From Hygrophila difformis (Eukaryota > Streptophyta > Magnoliopsida > Lamiales > Acanthaceae), in assembly GCA_030278955.1 (NCBI GenBank), contig JAOANR010000008.1:38200148-38264147 (forward strand): a stretch of 64,000 nucleotides of DNA, given 5' to 3'. Below are positions 23,509-36,179 of this stretch, piece after piece; the stretch's first letter is position 1; the number at the start of each line of letters is the position of its first letter. The notes beneath the pieces are model-generated. The model was not told the DNA's origin. It saw only the letters and a program-made list of their open reading frames with translations, and made no database searches. The translations under genes and the position numbers were made by a program.

Positions 23509-26500
23509 TTAATTAACTATATTATATAAAAGAGTTTTTATCAAAATATGCTCCAAATCAAATTCCTGTAGCAATAACACCCATCGAATTAACCGTTGTT
23601 TAGCATCTTTCTTTGCAAATAAATACTTAATAGCAGCATGATCAGTGTAAACTACAGTTTTAGAGCCAATCAAATAGGGTCTAAATTTTTCGCATGCATA
23701 CACAATAGATAATAACTCCTTTTCAGTGGTAGCATAATTTCGTTGTGTAGAATTTAAAGCTTGACTAGCATAATAAATAACATGAAGCTTCTTATCCTTT
23801 CGTTGACCCAACACTGCTCCAACAGCGAAGTCACTAGCATCACTCATGATCTCAAATGGTAAACTCCAGTCAGGTGGCTGAATAATTGGTGCAGTCACCA
23901 ATGCTTCCTTGATCCTATTGAACGCCTCAATACACTCATCAGTAAAATCAAATTCAACATCTTTACACAGCAGTTTAAATAGAGGCAATGTAATTTTAGA
24001 AAAATCCTTTATGAACCTTCTATAAAATCCAGCATGTCCCAGAAAACTTCTCAAAGTTTTTAAATTATTAGGAGGTGGAATTTTTGCAATCACTTCTACC
24101 TTAGCCCTATCAACTTCAATGCATTTTTAGAAATTCTATGTCCTAAAAAATTCCTTCATTAACCATAAAATGACATTTTTCTCAATTAAGAACTAAATTT
24201 GACTTCTCACATCTAATCAGAACTTTCTCCAGATTAATTAAACATTTCTCAAAGTCAGACCCCAACACAGAAAAATCATCCATAAATACCTCAATGCATG
24301 TCTCAATTAAATCAGAAAACATAGACATCATGCATCTCTGAAATGTAGCTGGTGCATTACACAAACCAAATGGCATTCTCCTATATGCAAATGTACCATA
24401 GGGACATGTAAATGTATTTTTATCTTGATCCTCAGGTGCAATTGGAACTTGATTATACCTAGAATAGCCATCTAAAAAGCAATAAAACTCATGACCAACT
24501 AAACGCTCTAACATTTGATCAATAAAAGGCAGTGGAAAATGATCTTTCCTAGTCTTATCATTCAATCTCCTATTATCAATGCATACATGCCATCCAGTAG
24601 TAGGTCTAGTAGGTACTAATTCACCCTTTTCATTTTTAATCACAGTCATACCTCCCTTTTTAGGCACTACTTGTACCGGACTCACCCACTGACTATCAGA
24701 GATAGGATAGATAATACATGCATCGAGTAGTTTAATCACCTCTGCCCTTACAGCTTCTCGTAGATGTGGATTCAATCTTCTTTGGGGCTGTCTCACTGGC
24801 TTATCATCCTCCTCCACGTAAATTCGATGTGTACACAATGCTGGACTCAGTCCTTTGATATCAGCTATCGTCCAACCTATTGCTCTAACATGCTTACTCA
24901 ACACTTGGGTTAATGCATTTAATTGATCATCATTTAATTTATTACTTGCAATAACAGGTAAAGTATCATTCTCACCAAGAAAAACATACCTCAAGTGTGA
25001 TGGCAGCTCTTTCAAAGTCAATGTTGGTGACTTTTCAACAGATGGGACTAATTTGGACTCTTCTATCGCACATGCTACTTGCACAGGTAATCCTCCCTCA
25101 CACTTACTTTCAGCTAAGTCCTCACAACTCTCCTCTAACTGCTCAAATTTCCTATAGGGATCATGTCTAGCAAAGAACTCTCTCTCAATCACCTCATCTT
25201 TCTGATAGATGGCTGTCACTCTATTACACGGGTAGGTGTCAGAACTAGCGTGTTGTGTTTTAGTTGTCTTAGAAATGTCAAACGACACTTGTTCATTACC
25301 TACTTTAAGTATAATTTTACCATCATCCATATCTACCATAGTCCTACCAGTTTGCAGAAATGGTCTACCTAAAATCAGAGGAATATCCATGTCTTTTTCC
25401 ATATCAAGAACAACAAAGTCAACAGGGAAAATGAAGCTCTCAACTTGAACAGGAACGTCTTCTACAATGCCTAAAGGAGTCCTAATGGATCTATCAGCTA
25501 GCTGTAGCTGCATCCTAGTAGGCTTTACAACTCCTACCCCAAGTTCTACATATAAAGGCATCAAATTAATACTAGACCCAAGATCACACAAAGCTTTGTT
25601 GAATTCTTTAGTGCCAATAATGCACGAGATAGTGTAACTCCCGGGATCTTTTTGTTTAATAGGTTGCCTTCTTTGTAAGATTGCACTACATTCCCCTGTC
25701 AGTGTCACTTTCTCTTCATCATCAACACTCATCTTCTTTGATAGGATTTCTTTTAAGGACTTAGCATAAATGGGCATTTGTGCTATAGCACCAGAAAAAG
25801 GAATGTCAATTCTCAGATTTTTGAACACTTCTAAGAATTTAGCAAAATCTTTGTCATCTTTTGCCTTTTTAAGACGCTGTGGGTATGAAATAGGTGGTTG
25901 ATATGACTTGACTGGGACAGCAGACTTTCCTTTATCCTTATTCTTATCAACACTAAGTCTCTCACTCTCCTTAGGTTCATCAGTATCTTTCTGCTGACTT
26001 TCTTCCTCTGCATCCTCAACTTGATCGTCTACAGTATCAGCTGAAACCTCTGGATCATCTAAGGTAGGGTAAGGATTAGGTAATTCCTTTTTATTCCTTA
26101 AAGTGATTGCTTTACACTGCTCTTTTGGATTAGGATCAGGCATGCTTGGTAGTGTTCCTTGCTGTTTATTTGAAGTGTCCCTAGCAATTTGACCAACTTG
26201 AACTTCCAGATTTCTCATTGAGGCTTGCATTTCTTGAATTGTTTGTTGTTGAGACACGATTGTGTTCATTAACTCTTTTAAGTTGACCTCATCTCCTTCT
26301 TGTTTCTGTTGCAGCTGTTGTTGAGGTTGAAAGTTTCTTGGCTGTTGGTTAGGGTAAAAGGATTGATTTTGATTTTTGTTTTGATTAAAGTTTTGATTTT
26401 GATTTTGATTTGGGTAATTTTGATTTTGGTTTTGTGGGTAAGGTGGACGGTTGTTTTGTGGATAATTGTTTTGTTGAAATTGAGAATTTTGATTAGGGTA

Positions 26501-27511
26501 GAAATTTTGGTTTTGAGGTCGGTTTTGGTTGTAGTTTTGCTGCCTATTTCCCATGTAGTTCACATCTTCCACTTGCTCCTCAGTCCCCTCACACTGCATA
26601 GTCTCTTGAAGTCCTCGATCGAGCAGGTGAGAGGCTGATGACTCGTGAGGTCCATGACAAATACCGCATCTCACAACTTTAGCTTGACCTTTCTTAAGTG
26701 AAGAAACCTCCCTCATCAAAGCGTCTAACTTAGAATCTATAGCAACTGCCTTTTCTACCTCATATAACCCTCCTTTTGATTTGTTTCTAGCATGTTTCTT
26801 ACCAGGAAATTTTTTCATGTTAGAGATTTTTTTCTCAATGATTTCCTTAGCTCTAGAAGGTCCTATAGATAGAAAAGAATCTCCAGCTGCTGAATCCAAC
26901 AAGTTCCTCCAATGATCAATCAATCCATTGTAAAAGAAGTGCATCTGCTGCCAATCTTCAAAGCCATGATTTGGACATCTAGCCAATAAGGTGTTATATC
27001 TATCCAATGCTTCAAGTAAAGTTTCACCCTCATCTTGCACGAATTCTTTGATCTTTTCTTGCAACTCTAAAACCTTAGAAGGTGGGAAGAACTGCTCTAA
27101 GAAAGCTTCTAACATTTTATCCCAGGTAGTAACATCCCTTAATTGAAGTGAATTATACCAGGTTTTAGCTTTATCCCTAAGTGAAAATGAGAACAATCTT
27201 AACTTAATCTCATCACTGGTAACACCATTTATCTTCATTGTGTCACAATAATCCAAGAAATTTCTTATGTGTTCTACAGCATCATTAGTAGATGCTCCAT
27301 TATATTGATTAGCTTGAACCATTGTGATTAGTGCAGGCTGAAGAGTAAAGCTTAAGGCATCTACATCTGGCCTTGAAGTTCTATTGAGCAGATTTCCAAT
27401 ATTTCCTTGTAAATGTTCCTCAGTGGTCATTTCAGCTTGATCATCATTTTGTTCCACATCACCACCGTTACCTCCATTATTACCCCTATTATTTTCATTA
27501 TTTGCTGCCAT
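23509..27511 (-). pseudogene. Athila gag-pol: gag, protease, RT, RNase H; integrase missing
   Basis: The frame 27511-24182 (1109 codons) starts MAANNENNRG. Gag capsid lies at about residues 60-230 (RDKAKTWYNSL, QFFPPSKVLELQ), then a CGICHGPHE motif, a long N/Q-rich tract (320-405) and an aspartic protease with CDLGSSINLMP (about 642-652). RT follows from about 910, with RRMPFGLCNAPATFQ (1044-1058) and the catalytic FMDD (1076-1079). A stop replaces the Trp of the NWEKCHF block just after 24182, and a one-base loss near 24140 shifts frame. RNase H follows in 24093-23509 ([29 protein letters not shown]) and breaks off after QEFDLE. Neither the zinc HHCC nor the DDE integrase core appears anywhere in the element, so it cannot transpose alone. 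Confidence 0.9.
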
Positions 27512-27806
27512 GTTTAGCCTATTGAACTGAGCAACTAATTGATTAGTTTGTATTGTTGAAACTCCGGTCGTTGGAGAATAGACTTCTTCATTAGAGGATG
27601 AATTAATTAAAATAGTCTCCTACGTTTTCCTAACCTAATTGCTCTTAGAGTACGCTCAATTTCAGGATCATAAGCTATTTCTGCCTGTTTGCTTCGCACT
27701 GCAAATTTAAATAAAATAAAAATAAAATAAGTACTAGTTAAATTAATATTTAACTTATTTAAATTTAATATAATAAACTAAAAACAACTAAAAATTCACA
27801 ATAAAA

Positions 27807-27824
27807 CCCCCGGCAACGGCGTCA
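27807..27824 (-). promoter_or_regulatory. Athila primer-binding site
   Basis: TGACGCCGTTGCCGGGG on the minus strand, six bases from the 5' LTR; it differs by one base (TGA for TGG) from the Athila tRNA-Asp-type site found perfect at 17348 and 17456. Confidence 0.85.
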
Positions 27825-27830
27825 AAAACT

Positions 27831-29861
27831 TGATGAGTGATTTTCACTACTCATATTTTACCACAAGCGGATGGTTGTCATCAAGTAATAAAAACCGGTG
27901 AATACCGGGTCGAACCCAAGGGAATTTCAGAATATTATTTCATTCTGGAGAATATTTAAATTGTTATAAGTTTATTAAATATATATTATGTATTTTAAAA
28001 GAGTTTGTTTAATTCTAATGATGTTAAATTAAACACAGTGACATTAAATTTAATATAAAAGCAAGTTAAATTTTTAATTAATAAAAATATAAATGGGAGA
28101 TGCTTGTAATATTTTAAACATTGCCATCTTTATATAAAATAGAAATTGCATATTGATTTAGCATTTTCCAATGTCTAAAAAGATCAATTTCTTAAAATTA
28201 ATTATTTTATAAAGATTAAAAATATAGTAATCTACTAAAATTTAAATCATGCTTAAACGGACTTCATGGGAGCTGATTAAATTATCTAACATTCTGCAAT
28301 CATTATTCTAGGCCTAAATTTGAGTGTTTTCCAAGCATACAAATTTTCCTATAGCAATTAATAGGCACATTTCATTTCCCAAATCATTGTGCACATGCCG
28401 GAATCTATTTTTAATGTAATTTATTCCCAATTCCGGTACTAAAATATAAATTTAACTTTTTATCTCCCGATTTAGCAAAGCAGAAATCACAGAATTAGAT
28501 TCTAACATTCAATTATGCAGAATAGTGTAAATAATCTAACAATTATGGTAAAATAAAAATTAAACATGGTAAACTGGATTTAATTAATAATTTTAAGATG
28601 CAGACAGATCAGAATTATTGCCAGATTACTAAAAATAGAAAACACAGATTGATCGATCATCTTTAATTTTGCAGATTGGTGAATTTAACATCAGATTAAT
28701 TTTAGCAGCAGAAAAATCGATCAGTACATTATTCTTCCCAATCATTATTTTATCACAGATTACTGGTATTAACATCGATCAACTCAGACTTGCTAATTTA
28801 AGCAGATTATATATGAAAATACCAGATTCATGAAGATAGGCAGATTATCGATCTTTCTCATCCCTTAAACAGTAATCATAATTCATTTTCTAACATCTTA
28901 ACACACAAATCCAGATTAGCATATAAACATCGATCATTAAATTATTTTCATAAAAGATAGGTTCATACTTCAAAAGTGATTCTGAACTCCCGTTCTAGAT
29001 CACTCCTAACACGAACATTACAGAAATCCGTCTACAAATTTGAAACATAATAGCAGATTACATTTAGAGGCAAATTTATAACATTACAAAGCAAGAAAAA
29101 GAAAGGCAACACCTGGAATAGGAAGAACACGCCCAGAACTGCGTTCTTGAAGCATCCCTCCAGCATGATTTTGTGTTTCTGGCCTTCTTCTCCCATTAGA
29201 ATATGTTTACAGAATGTTTCAGTCGAGTATATTAAGTCTGTGTTATGAAAAATGACGAAGAGCTGCGTTTAAAACCGAGTTCGGGAGGTTAGAAAACTGC
29301 CCAACCGCGACGGTGGCGCATAAAGTGGCGCTCAGAAGGGGTTTCAGGCGCCACCAAGGAGAGTCGGCGCATCCTGACAATTTTCCACGATTTCTGATTG
29401 CAGCGCCTAAAGTGGCGCCTGGAGGTCAATTTGGGCGCCGCCAAGCACGTGTGGCGCATTCTGGAGTTTTTCCATCCGAAATTTTTCTAAGTGCTGAAGT
29501 GGCGCCTGATTTGGCGCTCCAAGGTAGTTTTGGGCGCCGCCATGCCTATGCGGCGCATCCTGGGCACAGTCCAGTGTTGAAAAATCCGAATTTGACATCC
29601 TTTATCCTCCGAACACCTTTCTTTTGTCATTTTAATGCCTGAAACATCATTGCAATGTATTAGATTTGCCAAAGTCTTATTAAAAAGCATAAAACATGAT
29701 AAATTGAACTCAAATAAGCTCAATTTAACCACGATTATTAATATTTACAAATCACATGAAATATAAACTAAAAAGCATTAAAATAGGGTCACATGCATGA
29801 AATTTAGGTTCATTTTAACACAATTTAAGCTCATTTAAATGTGGTTTCTCAGGGTGCATCA
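27831..29861 (-). repeat. Athila 5' LTR
   Basis: 2031 bp with intact TGATG...GCATCA ends, directly followed by the duplicated GTCGT of the split LINE. Confidence 0.95.
29313..29575. repeat. GGCGCC hairpin array in Athila 5' LTR (3 units)
   Basis: Copy of 4763-5030 with scattered point changes, several of which alter GGCGC motifs (for example GTCGGCGCAT for GTGGGCGCAT). Confidence 0.8.
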
Positions 29862-29866
29862 GTCGT

Positions 29867-32800
29867 ATAAGGATGTGATCAATGCGGCTCGTGAGGATGG
29901 GGGCAGAGACATAATGGCTGAGTTGGATTTAGTCAAGGAGATGTCCAGGGAGTTTAATCTGGAAGTCTTTGGAAACATTAGAGAGCGCAAACGAAAGCTG
30001 AAGAACCGGATCTCGGGTGTGGGGAAGCGCTTGGTCCATGTGGACTCTGCATGGTTATGGCGCATGTTAGCTGACTTGAGGAGTGAGTTGGAGGAAGTAC
30101 TCATGCAGGAGGAGTTAATGTGGAACCAGAAGTCCCGAGATACTTGGGTTCGAGTTGGAGATAGAAACACTAAGTATTTTCATGCGATGACCAAGGTCCG
30201 TCGGAAAAGGAATACGTCCATGGTCTAGAGGTGAAGGAGGGGGTCTGGGTGTCGGACGTGGAAGAGCTAAAGGTACATGCGGTGGACTACTTCATCAAGA
30301 TGTTTGCAGCTGCCAACTATTCTCCAAGGGGTGAAGAGTTGCCGCGCCTACTGCCTATATCTGAACAACACCAGGCAGCGTTAATGGAGGAGGTCTCGAG
30401 ACAGGAGATCCGAGATGCTTTATGGTCTATTCGTTCCTTGGCGGCCCCGGGTCCGGATGGATTTCCGGTTTCTTTTTTAAGGAATATTGGGAGCTTATTC
30501 AGGATTCAGTTTGTAACCTTGTTTTGGAGGTGGTAGAGACTCGGCATTTCCCGGAGGGTTTGGCCCATGCTCACTTATGTTTACTACCGAAAGTGGAAAT
30601 ACCTCGGAGCTTGAAGCAGTTTCGACCTCTCACTCTGTGTAATGTCTTGTTCAAGATCATTACGAAGATTTTGGTGCGCAGGTTTCGACCTATTCTAAGT
30701 GAAGTGATCGGGCCGTATCAGTTGGCCTTCTTGCCAGGGAGAGGCACGACGGATAATGGTATTATTTTTCAGGAGATAGTGGCTTCATTGGAAAGTCCGA
30801 GATCGATGGCCAGGGCTGTGGTAATTAAAATTGACCTTGCTAAGGCATACGATACGGTGTCTTGGAGGTTTTTGGACCCGTGCCTCTCGGAATTAGAGTT
30901 ACCGGATTGATGTCGAGCACTTGTCATGGCATGTGTTAGATCATCCAGCTTCTCACTTATTTGGAATGGGAGTCCTGTCGGACATATTCGGGCAGAGCGG
31001 GGGTTGAGACAAGGCGACCCCTTGTCACTATATTTATTTGTCATCGTTATGGAAAAATTATCACGTGTTATTCTTGATGAGGTCGGGGCTGGCAGGTGGA
31101 GGCCCATTCGGCTGAGTGTTGGCGGGATTAGTATCTCTCATTTCATGTTTGCCGATGACCTAATTTTTTGCTCGGAGCTGGAGGAGAGCAGCATACGTTG
31201 CATGAGGGATGTGTTGGAGCGTTTTGGTTCCAGGTCCGTATTGCTAGCTAATGCTACTAAATCTAGTGCATTTTGTTCCGTTAATGCTCTGCCTGATGAG
31301 CGCAACAGGATCAGTAGCTACTTGGGGATCCCTGTCGAGGGCAACTTGGGCTCGTACCTTATTTTCCCGATCATACATGGGAGGATGAAGCTTGCTCATT
31401 TTGACCCGCTTATTTGGAAGGTGGAGAATAGGCTATCTACGTGGCAGACTTTTTACTCAATAAGGCCGGTAGAATAATGTTGGCTAGGGCGGTCCTTGGA
31501 TCCCTTCCCATGTATGTCATGCAAGTGCACATGCTTCCCAAAGGCATGTGTAATCGACTTGATCAGATCAGCCGGAGGTGAATATGGAAAGGAGCGGATG
31601 GGCGAGGCCTTCATTTGATTAATTGGGAGGTGGTTACAAGAGCTAGATGGCATGGGGGACTTGGTCTTCGTCCGGCCAGGGAAGTGAACCTGTCACTCTT
31701 AGGCAAGTTGTTGTGGAATTACGTTATGGATACGGATAAACTTTGGGTTAGAGTACTGTGGCACAAGTATGGAGGAGAGGTTGGCTTGATGCCAAAGGCT
31801 CATTATAGGAGTACGAAAGTATGGAAAACTATGGTGAAGCTTGGTGAGATCTTTGAATATGCTTATGGTGTGCGTATTGGTAATGGGGAGATTTCGTTGT
31901 GGTATACCCCTTGGTGGGAGGGGCAATGTTGGGCGCAAAAGGTTCCCTTTGTAGATTACCACGATGTCAGCCTCAAGATTAAGGATGTGGTGGACAATGG
32001 TCAATGGAGATTGGAGGGGATTTATTCTTGGCTCCCGGAGGACACGAAGCAGGCGATCATGGCCTCGCCTGCCCCGCTGTTGTGCATGTCCTCGGCTGAT
32101 TTGTTGCATTGGAGGGGAGATATTAAGGGGGTGTATATTGCTAGCTCAGGATATAGGTGGCTGTGATCGGGTTTAGGAAGTGAAGAGGGGGTGGAGCTGG
32201 ATGTGGTAGTCTAGCATACCTGAAAAGATTGGGGTGCTGCTATGGCTTCTTGGGCATGGGGCATTGCCAACGAATCGGCTTAGATTCCAGAGGGGCCTCG
32301 CTTCATCGCAGTTGTGTTCGATTTGTGTGGATAAGGAGGAGGATTGGAAACATGCCTTATTCTTGTGTGGGTGGGCGGAACAGGTATGGCAGCGGGTGGG
32401 TTTCTCCTTCCTAGCTTCATTGGATACTGTTGCATCGGAGGATTGTAGATATTGGTGCCAGTGGTCTTGGAGGAATTGGGGTCCTTGGTTTCTAGCTCAG
32501 CTTTGGGTTGTCTGGTGTCATCATAACGGGCGAATATTTAAGGATGCTGTAGTGCCACGGGATAGGGTGGTGGCTGCGGCTGGAGCCTTTCAGCGTAGCA
32601 TGGAGAGGTGTGGTAACAGGGGTGGTAGGGAGCGTCCGGAGAGGACTATTTCTTGGATTGAGGATGGCGTCGTTGGCTCGGTGCTACACTCGGACGGGTG
32701 TGTGTTGAAGGAGGAACAGAAGTCGGGGTTTGGGGCCATGATTCGATTGAGTACGGGTGCATGGATTGGTGCATGCTGCGGGGTTGCTAGGAGGAGGACG

Positions 32801-33148
32801 ATCCTCGAGGTAGAGCTCCTCGCACTTCGGCAGGGACTGCTGCTGGCGGTTCAACTTGGAGTGCACTTGAGGGCTTGTTACGTGGACTCCATGCTGACTG
32901 TTTCTTTGATTCTCGGGGAAACACACACTCGACATTTGTTTTGGCCATTGATCAAAGGCATTTGGGAGGCCATCCGATTCATGAAGGGGTGTTAGCTGCG
33001 ACATGTCTGTAGAGAAGGGAACCAGGTTGCAGATGCATTTGCGAAGAGGGCTGCACGAGCTGAGGATTTTTTCACTATGTGGGCCTATCCACCGGATGAT
33101 GTTCAACAATTGATCAACAATGATGCTGCAGGGATGTCTTTCAGTTGA
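29867..33148 (+). pseudogene. LINE reverse transcriptase and RNase H, second part of split LINE
   Basis: Continues the endonuclease fragment of 2930-3281. A linker with RDTWVRVGDRNTKYFHAMTK (about 30140-30200) leads into RT. APGPDGFPVSF lies at about 30447-30478, then a frameshift to KQFRPLTLCN, FLPGRGTTDN and KIDLAKAYDTVSW. Next come GLRQGDPLS and the catalytic FADD at 31148-31159, and later the zinc-binding half near 32300. The RNase H domain is at about 32660-33148 (LHSDGC, EVELLALRQGL, EGNQVADAFAKRA). At least six stops or shifts (30226, about 30480, 30908, 31475, 32164, 32993) rule out function. Plant LINEs with a C-terminal RNase H are a known type. Confidence 0.9.
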
Positions 33149-33265
33149 CGTTGATGGAGTGCTTCTGTGGTGTGTAATTTTGTTTTGTTTGGGTTTGATA
33201 CTCTCTTTCTTTTCTTTTCTTTTATCCTTTTCGCTCGCCTCTTCAGGCTGATTTACCAAAAAAAA
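33149..33265 (+). other. LINE 3'UTR and poly(A) tail
   Basis: A T- and C-rich 3' region with a tail of nine A at 33257-33265. No matching target duplication was found at the uncertain 5' end. Confidence 0.7.
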
Positions 33266-33961
33266 AGTTGGATAATAAACATTAGCAAAAATAAATCCTT
33301 TTTCACTATAAAAAATGACGGAATTATATAAAAACATAACACACCTTTAAATATAGAAGAATCATATTTGAGCAAAATCCACATTAGATAATTTAATTTT
33401 ATTAATTATTATAGATAAAAAAATATTACCAAATAAAATACTATATGTAACAAAAACTTTATGTGTTGATATTATATTTATTCGTTAAATATAATTTTAA
33501 TATTTATTATTATTCTTAACCAATACTCTATGAATTAAAATTATAGTTTAAGAAAATATTTTAAATTATTAATAAATACTCTATAGATTGATATTATATT
33601 CATTGATGAATAACAAAATATTTGCATTAGAAAAATTAACTAAATCTGATAAATTGCAATACGACAATAAGTTGATGAAACTATAGTAATCTTAATTTTT
33701 CAATGGATTCATTCACAAGAGTATTTCTTATATTCTTTTCTAAATAAATTTGGAAATATCTTTGTGAAATTTCCAATTGTGAAATTTCCAATTTATCAAT
33801 GTTTTAGGGTGAATCAATGTCAATAATAAATTACCGAATACAATGTGATTTCACGTACTTTCTTTGTCAATGTATGACAATAGAGTCGTGTGTAGAAAGT
33901 TTTTTTTTATTTGTGCTTTTTCATTTTTTTTATCCTTTCAACTATTGTTTATTGTATAATA
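33266..33961. other. AT-rich intergenic DNA, no gene seen
   Basis: No frame, splice-like structure or recognisable repeat apart from poly(T) near 33900-33930. Confidence 0.6.
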
Positions 33962-34219
33962 CTTCATCCGTTCCCTTTTATTTGACACGGTAGGAGTTTT
34001 GTTACTGTTCATTGAGTAACTTTGATTCGACTTTTTAATACAGTTATACATGAAAAATTAGTCAAGTGAGATCTTGTTAGATTCGTCTAATCGCATAGAT
34101 TTTGAATATCAAAGTTTCATAATTTTTACTTGTACGCAATTTGAGTTATTGAAGATTGAAAATGTGTATTGGATTGCGTGAAATGTGGGTCCGTGGCAAT
34201 TAAAAAGGAACGGATGTAG
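33962..34219. mobile_element. Stowaway MITE (258 bp)
   Basis: TA target duplications at 33960-33961 and 34220-34221, terminal repeats CTTCATCCGTTCC / GGAACGGATGTAG. The interior has the family block AGTGAGATCTTGTTAGATTC. Confidence 0.92.
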
Positions 34220-34439
34220 TATTTTTTAAGGTACTAATTGAAATAGATAAATATTGGTAATGACATACATCTATTGGTCGATTTCTACGCAATGTATAGA
34301 TGTACTCGTGTATTGTTTAAAATAGTTTAAGTAGTTTGGGAAATGTAACCGACATAATAAAATTGAACAATTTTATTTGTTAAATTTGATATTTTTATTC
34401 CATTATTCATATTTCCACCCATTGGGCGGGGGTAATATT

Positions 34440-35300
34440 AGTTAGTGGTAAAAAGTGGACGGATACAGACGGATAGCACTTTTCCCGTATCATATCCCAT
34501 ATTTTTCTGTCAGAATCGAATACGAATATGCCGGATACAAATATGGATTCGAACATTTCGGGATATGATATGGGACAGATATATGATGGATTCAGATTTT
34601 AACGGATAAAATAGTCGGATAATCTTTAATTTTTTAAATTAATTTTTTAATAATTTTTTAGAGAAATTAGAAGATATTATGTAAGCTAAAAGAACTATTT
34701 AAATTTTCCAAGATTATATATTCACTTCAAGACATCCAAATAGTATCACCATAAGATCTACTCCAACTTAGATGCAAAGAATGTAATAATATCTATTTAA
34801 TTAAGTCTGTTTTGATTTAATTATATATAGCTTTCATGCTTTTGATTATATTTACATATATAATTTAACTCAATGATTATATTATATTGAATATAAAATA
34901 AATACCAATACTTCCTCCATTTTTTTAATGGTTACACTTTTCATTTGTATGTATGTCAATGCACATTTTCACCGATTAATAACTCAAATTCGGTACAAGT
35001 AAAATTCTAAAAATTTTATATTTAAAAACTACAAGATGAGACGAATCCAACATCTCACTTGACTATATTTTGTCTTCTATAACTATAACAAAAATAGAAG
35101 TCAAAGTGCTACAATGAACAGAAAAAAAGTCAAAAAGTAACCTTTAAAAAAAAACGGAGGGAGTATTATATAAATATTCGGATATCTGGATAGAAAATAC
35201 GGATAATATCCTTATGATCTCTGGATTTTTCAGATACGGGCGGATATTTGCAATCCCATATCCGGTCCCGTATCCACTTTTAAATATCCGTATCCATATC
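34440..35300. mobile_element. Candidate TIR element rich in GGATA(C/T), left part
   Basis: Dense repeats of CGGATA(C/T), TCCGTATC and GGATATG on both strands from about 34450 to 34620 and 35175 to 35300. The same style resumes at 58400-58512, across the solo-LTR insertion. The outer ends (AAAAAGTGGACGGATAC and, reversed, GTGAAAGCGATACGGATA) could be imperfect terminal repeats. A Stowaway MITE (34911-35163) sits inside. Superfamily and outer limits are not settled. Confidence 0.4.
34911..35163. mobile_element. Stowaway MITE (253 bp)
   Basis: TA duplications at 34909-34910 and 35164-35165, ends CTTCCTCCATTTTTT / AAAAAACGGAGGGAG. Confidence 0.92.
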
Positions 35301-36179
35301 TGTAATACACGGATTTTATTGGCATCCAAAGGAATAAATTGATTTCTTAATCCGATCAAGGTCGAAATATCTCCGAGAAGAAGAAAATAATTTATCACAA
35401 TAAATTATTGCTCGGAAATGAAACGCCGATAGATTCAAAATTCAAAATTGAATAAAAGAGGGAAAGGAAGCCCGAAGATATTCCATGGATTGATCCCAAA
35501 AGAATTGGAATTAAATTCAAGAAAGAAAAGAATTTTAACTCCAAAAAACCCGTGAAGTCAGAAATAATTTAATCAGATAAATTATTACACGGGAGTCGAA
35601 AGACGACGAATTCAAGCCGACGGATTCAAACTCGACGGATTCAAGATTTCGAATATGAAATTCATTAGAGTCGAAATAAATTTAAGAAAGGAATCGTAAC
35701 CCGAGAACGACCCGAAAAGTCGAGCCCGAAAACGTAGAAGGACAGAAGTCCGAAAGAGAGGAGAAAAGGCCTGACGGATCGCAGGACCCGGCCCCGGCCG
35801 CAGCCCAGGCCGGAGCCGCGCGGTCTCTGCGCGGGAACGCGCCAAGAGCGCGCCAAACAGCAGGAAGCTGCAAATCGCGCGATCTCAGCGATTCTTGCCA
35901 AAAATTTCGACCCCGACGAAGGTAAGTCGATCTCAGTCCGGGGGAAAGCTTTTAGGTCGAATTTGACCAGCCTCCCACTTCATTTCTGAGTCATTCAAAC
36001 CATTCTTCATCCTAAGACTCTCCCAAAACCAAGGCCAAAAAGTTCCGACCTCCCGACGACTTTCCGGCGAGGATTCCAGCCAAGAGAACGATCAAGACGA
36101 AGCCCCCTGCCTTCTAGGACATTGGTAAGGTGTAGTGCAGTTTTGTATTCATCTATAATGTAGTAATTTCGAATCTAAC

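Larger units (their letters stand above)
3282..29861 (-). mobile_element. Athila-type Ty3/gypsy LTR retrotransposon, defective, with nested insertions
   Basis: A 26.6-kb insertion flanked by the 5-bp duplication GTCGT, with two 2.03-kb LTRs (TGATG...CATCA ends) differing at only a few positions per hundred by eye. It reads on the minus strand: 5' LTR 29861-27831, primer site, gag-pol 27511-23509, a third ORF (23139-16276, split), a second copy of that ORF (7444-5988), polypurine tract, 3' LTR 5311-3282. Integrase is absent. Two later insertions account for about 12.6 kb: a gag-only element at 7977-15650 and an LTR-like block at about 16990-21920. Lineage is assigned from the gag and RT sequence, the tRNA-Asp-like primer site and the third ORF. 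Confidence 0.88.

Noticed and set aside
26300..26638. Hydrophobic 112-codon plus-strand frame resembling a membrane protein
   Set aside because: It is the antisense shadow of the N/Q-rich tract of Athila gag; reversed N and Q codons read as V, L and I.
23509..27511. Functional plant virus or endogenous pararetrovirus
   Set aside because: Gene order, LTRs, primer site and third ORF fit an Athila LTR retrotransposon; no movement protein or pararetroviral coat motif was seen.
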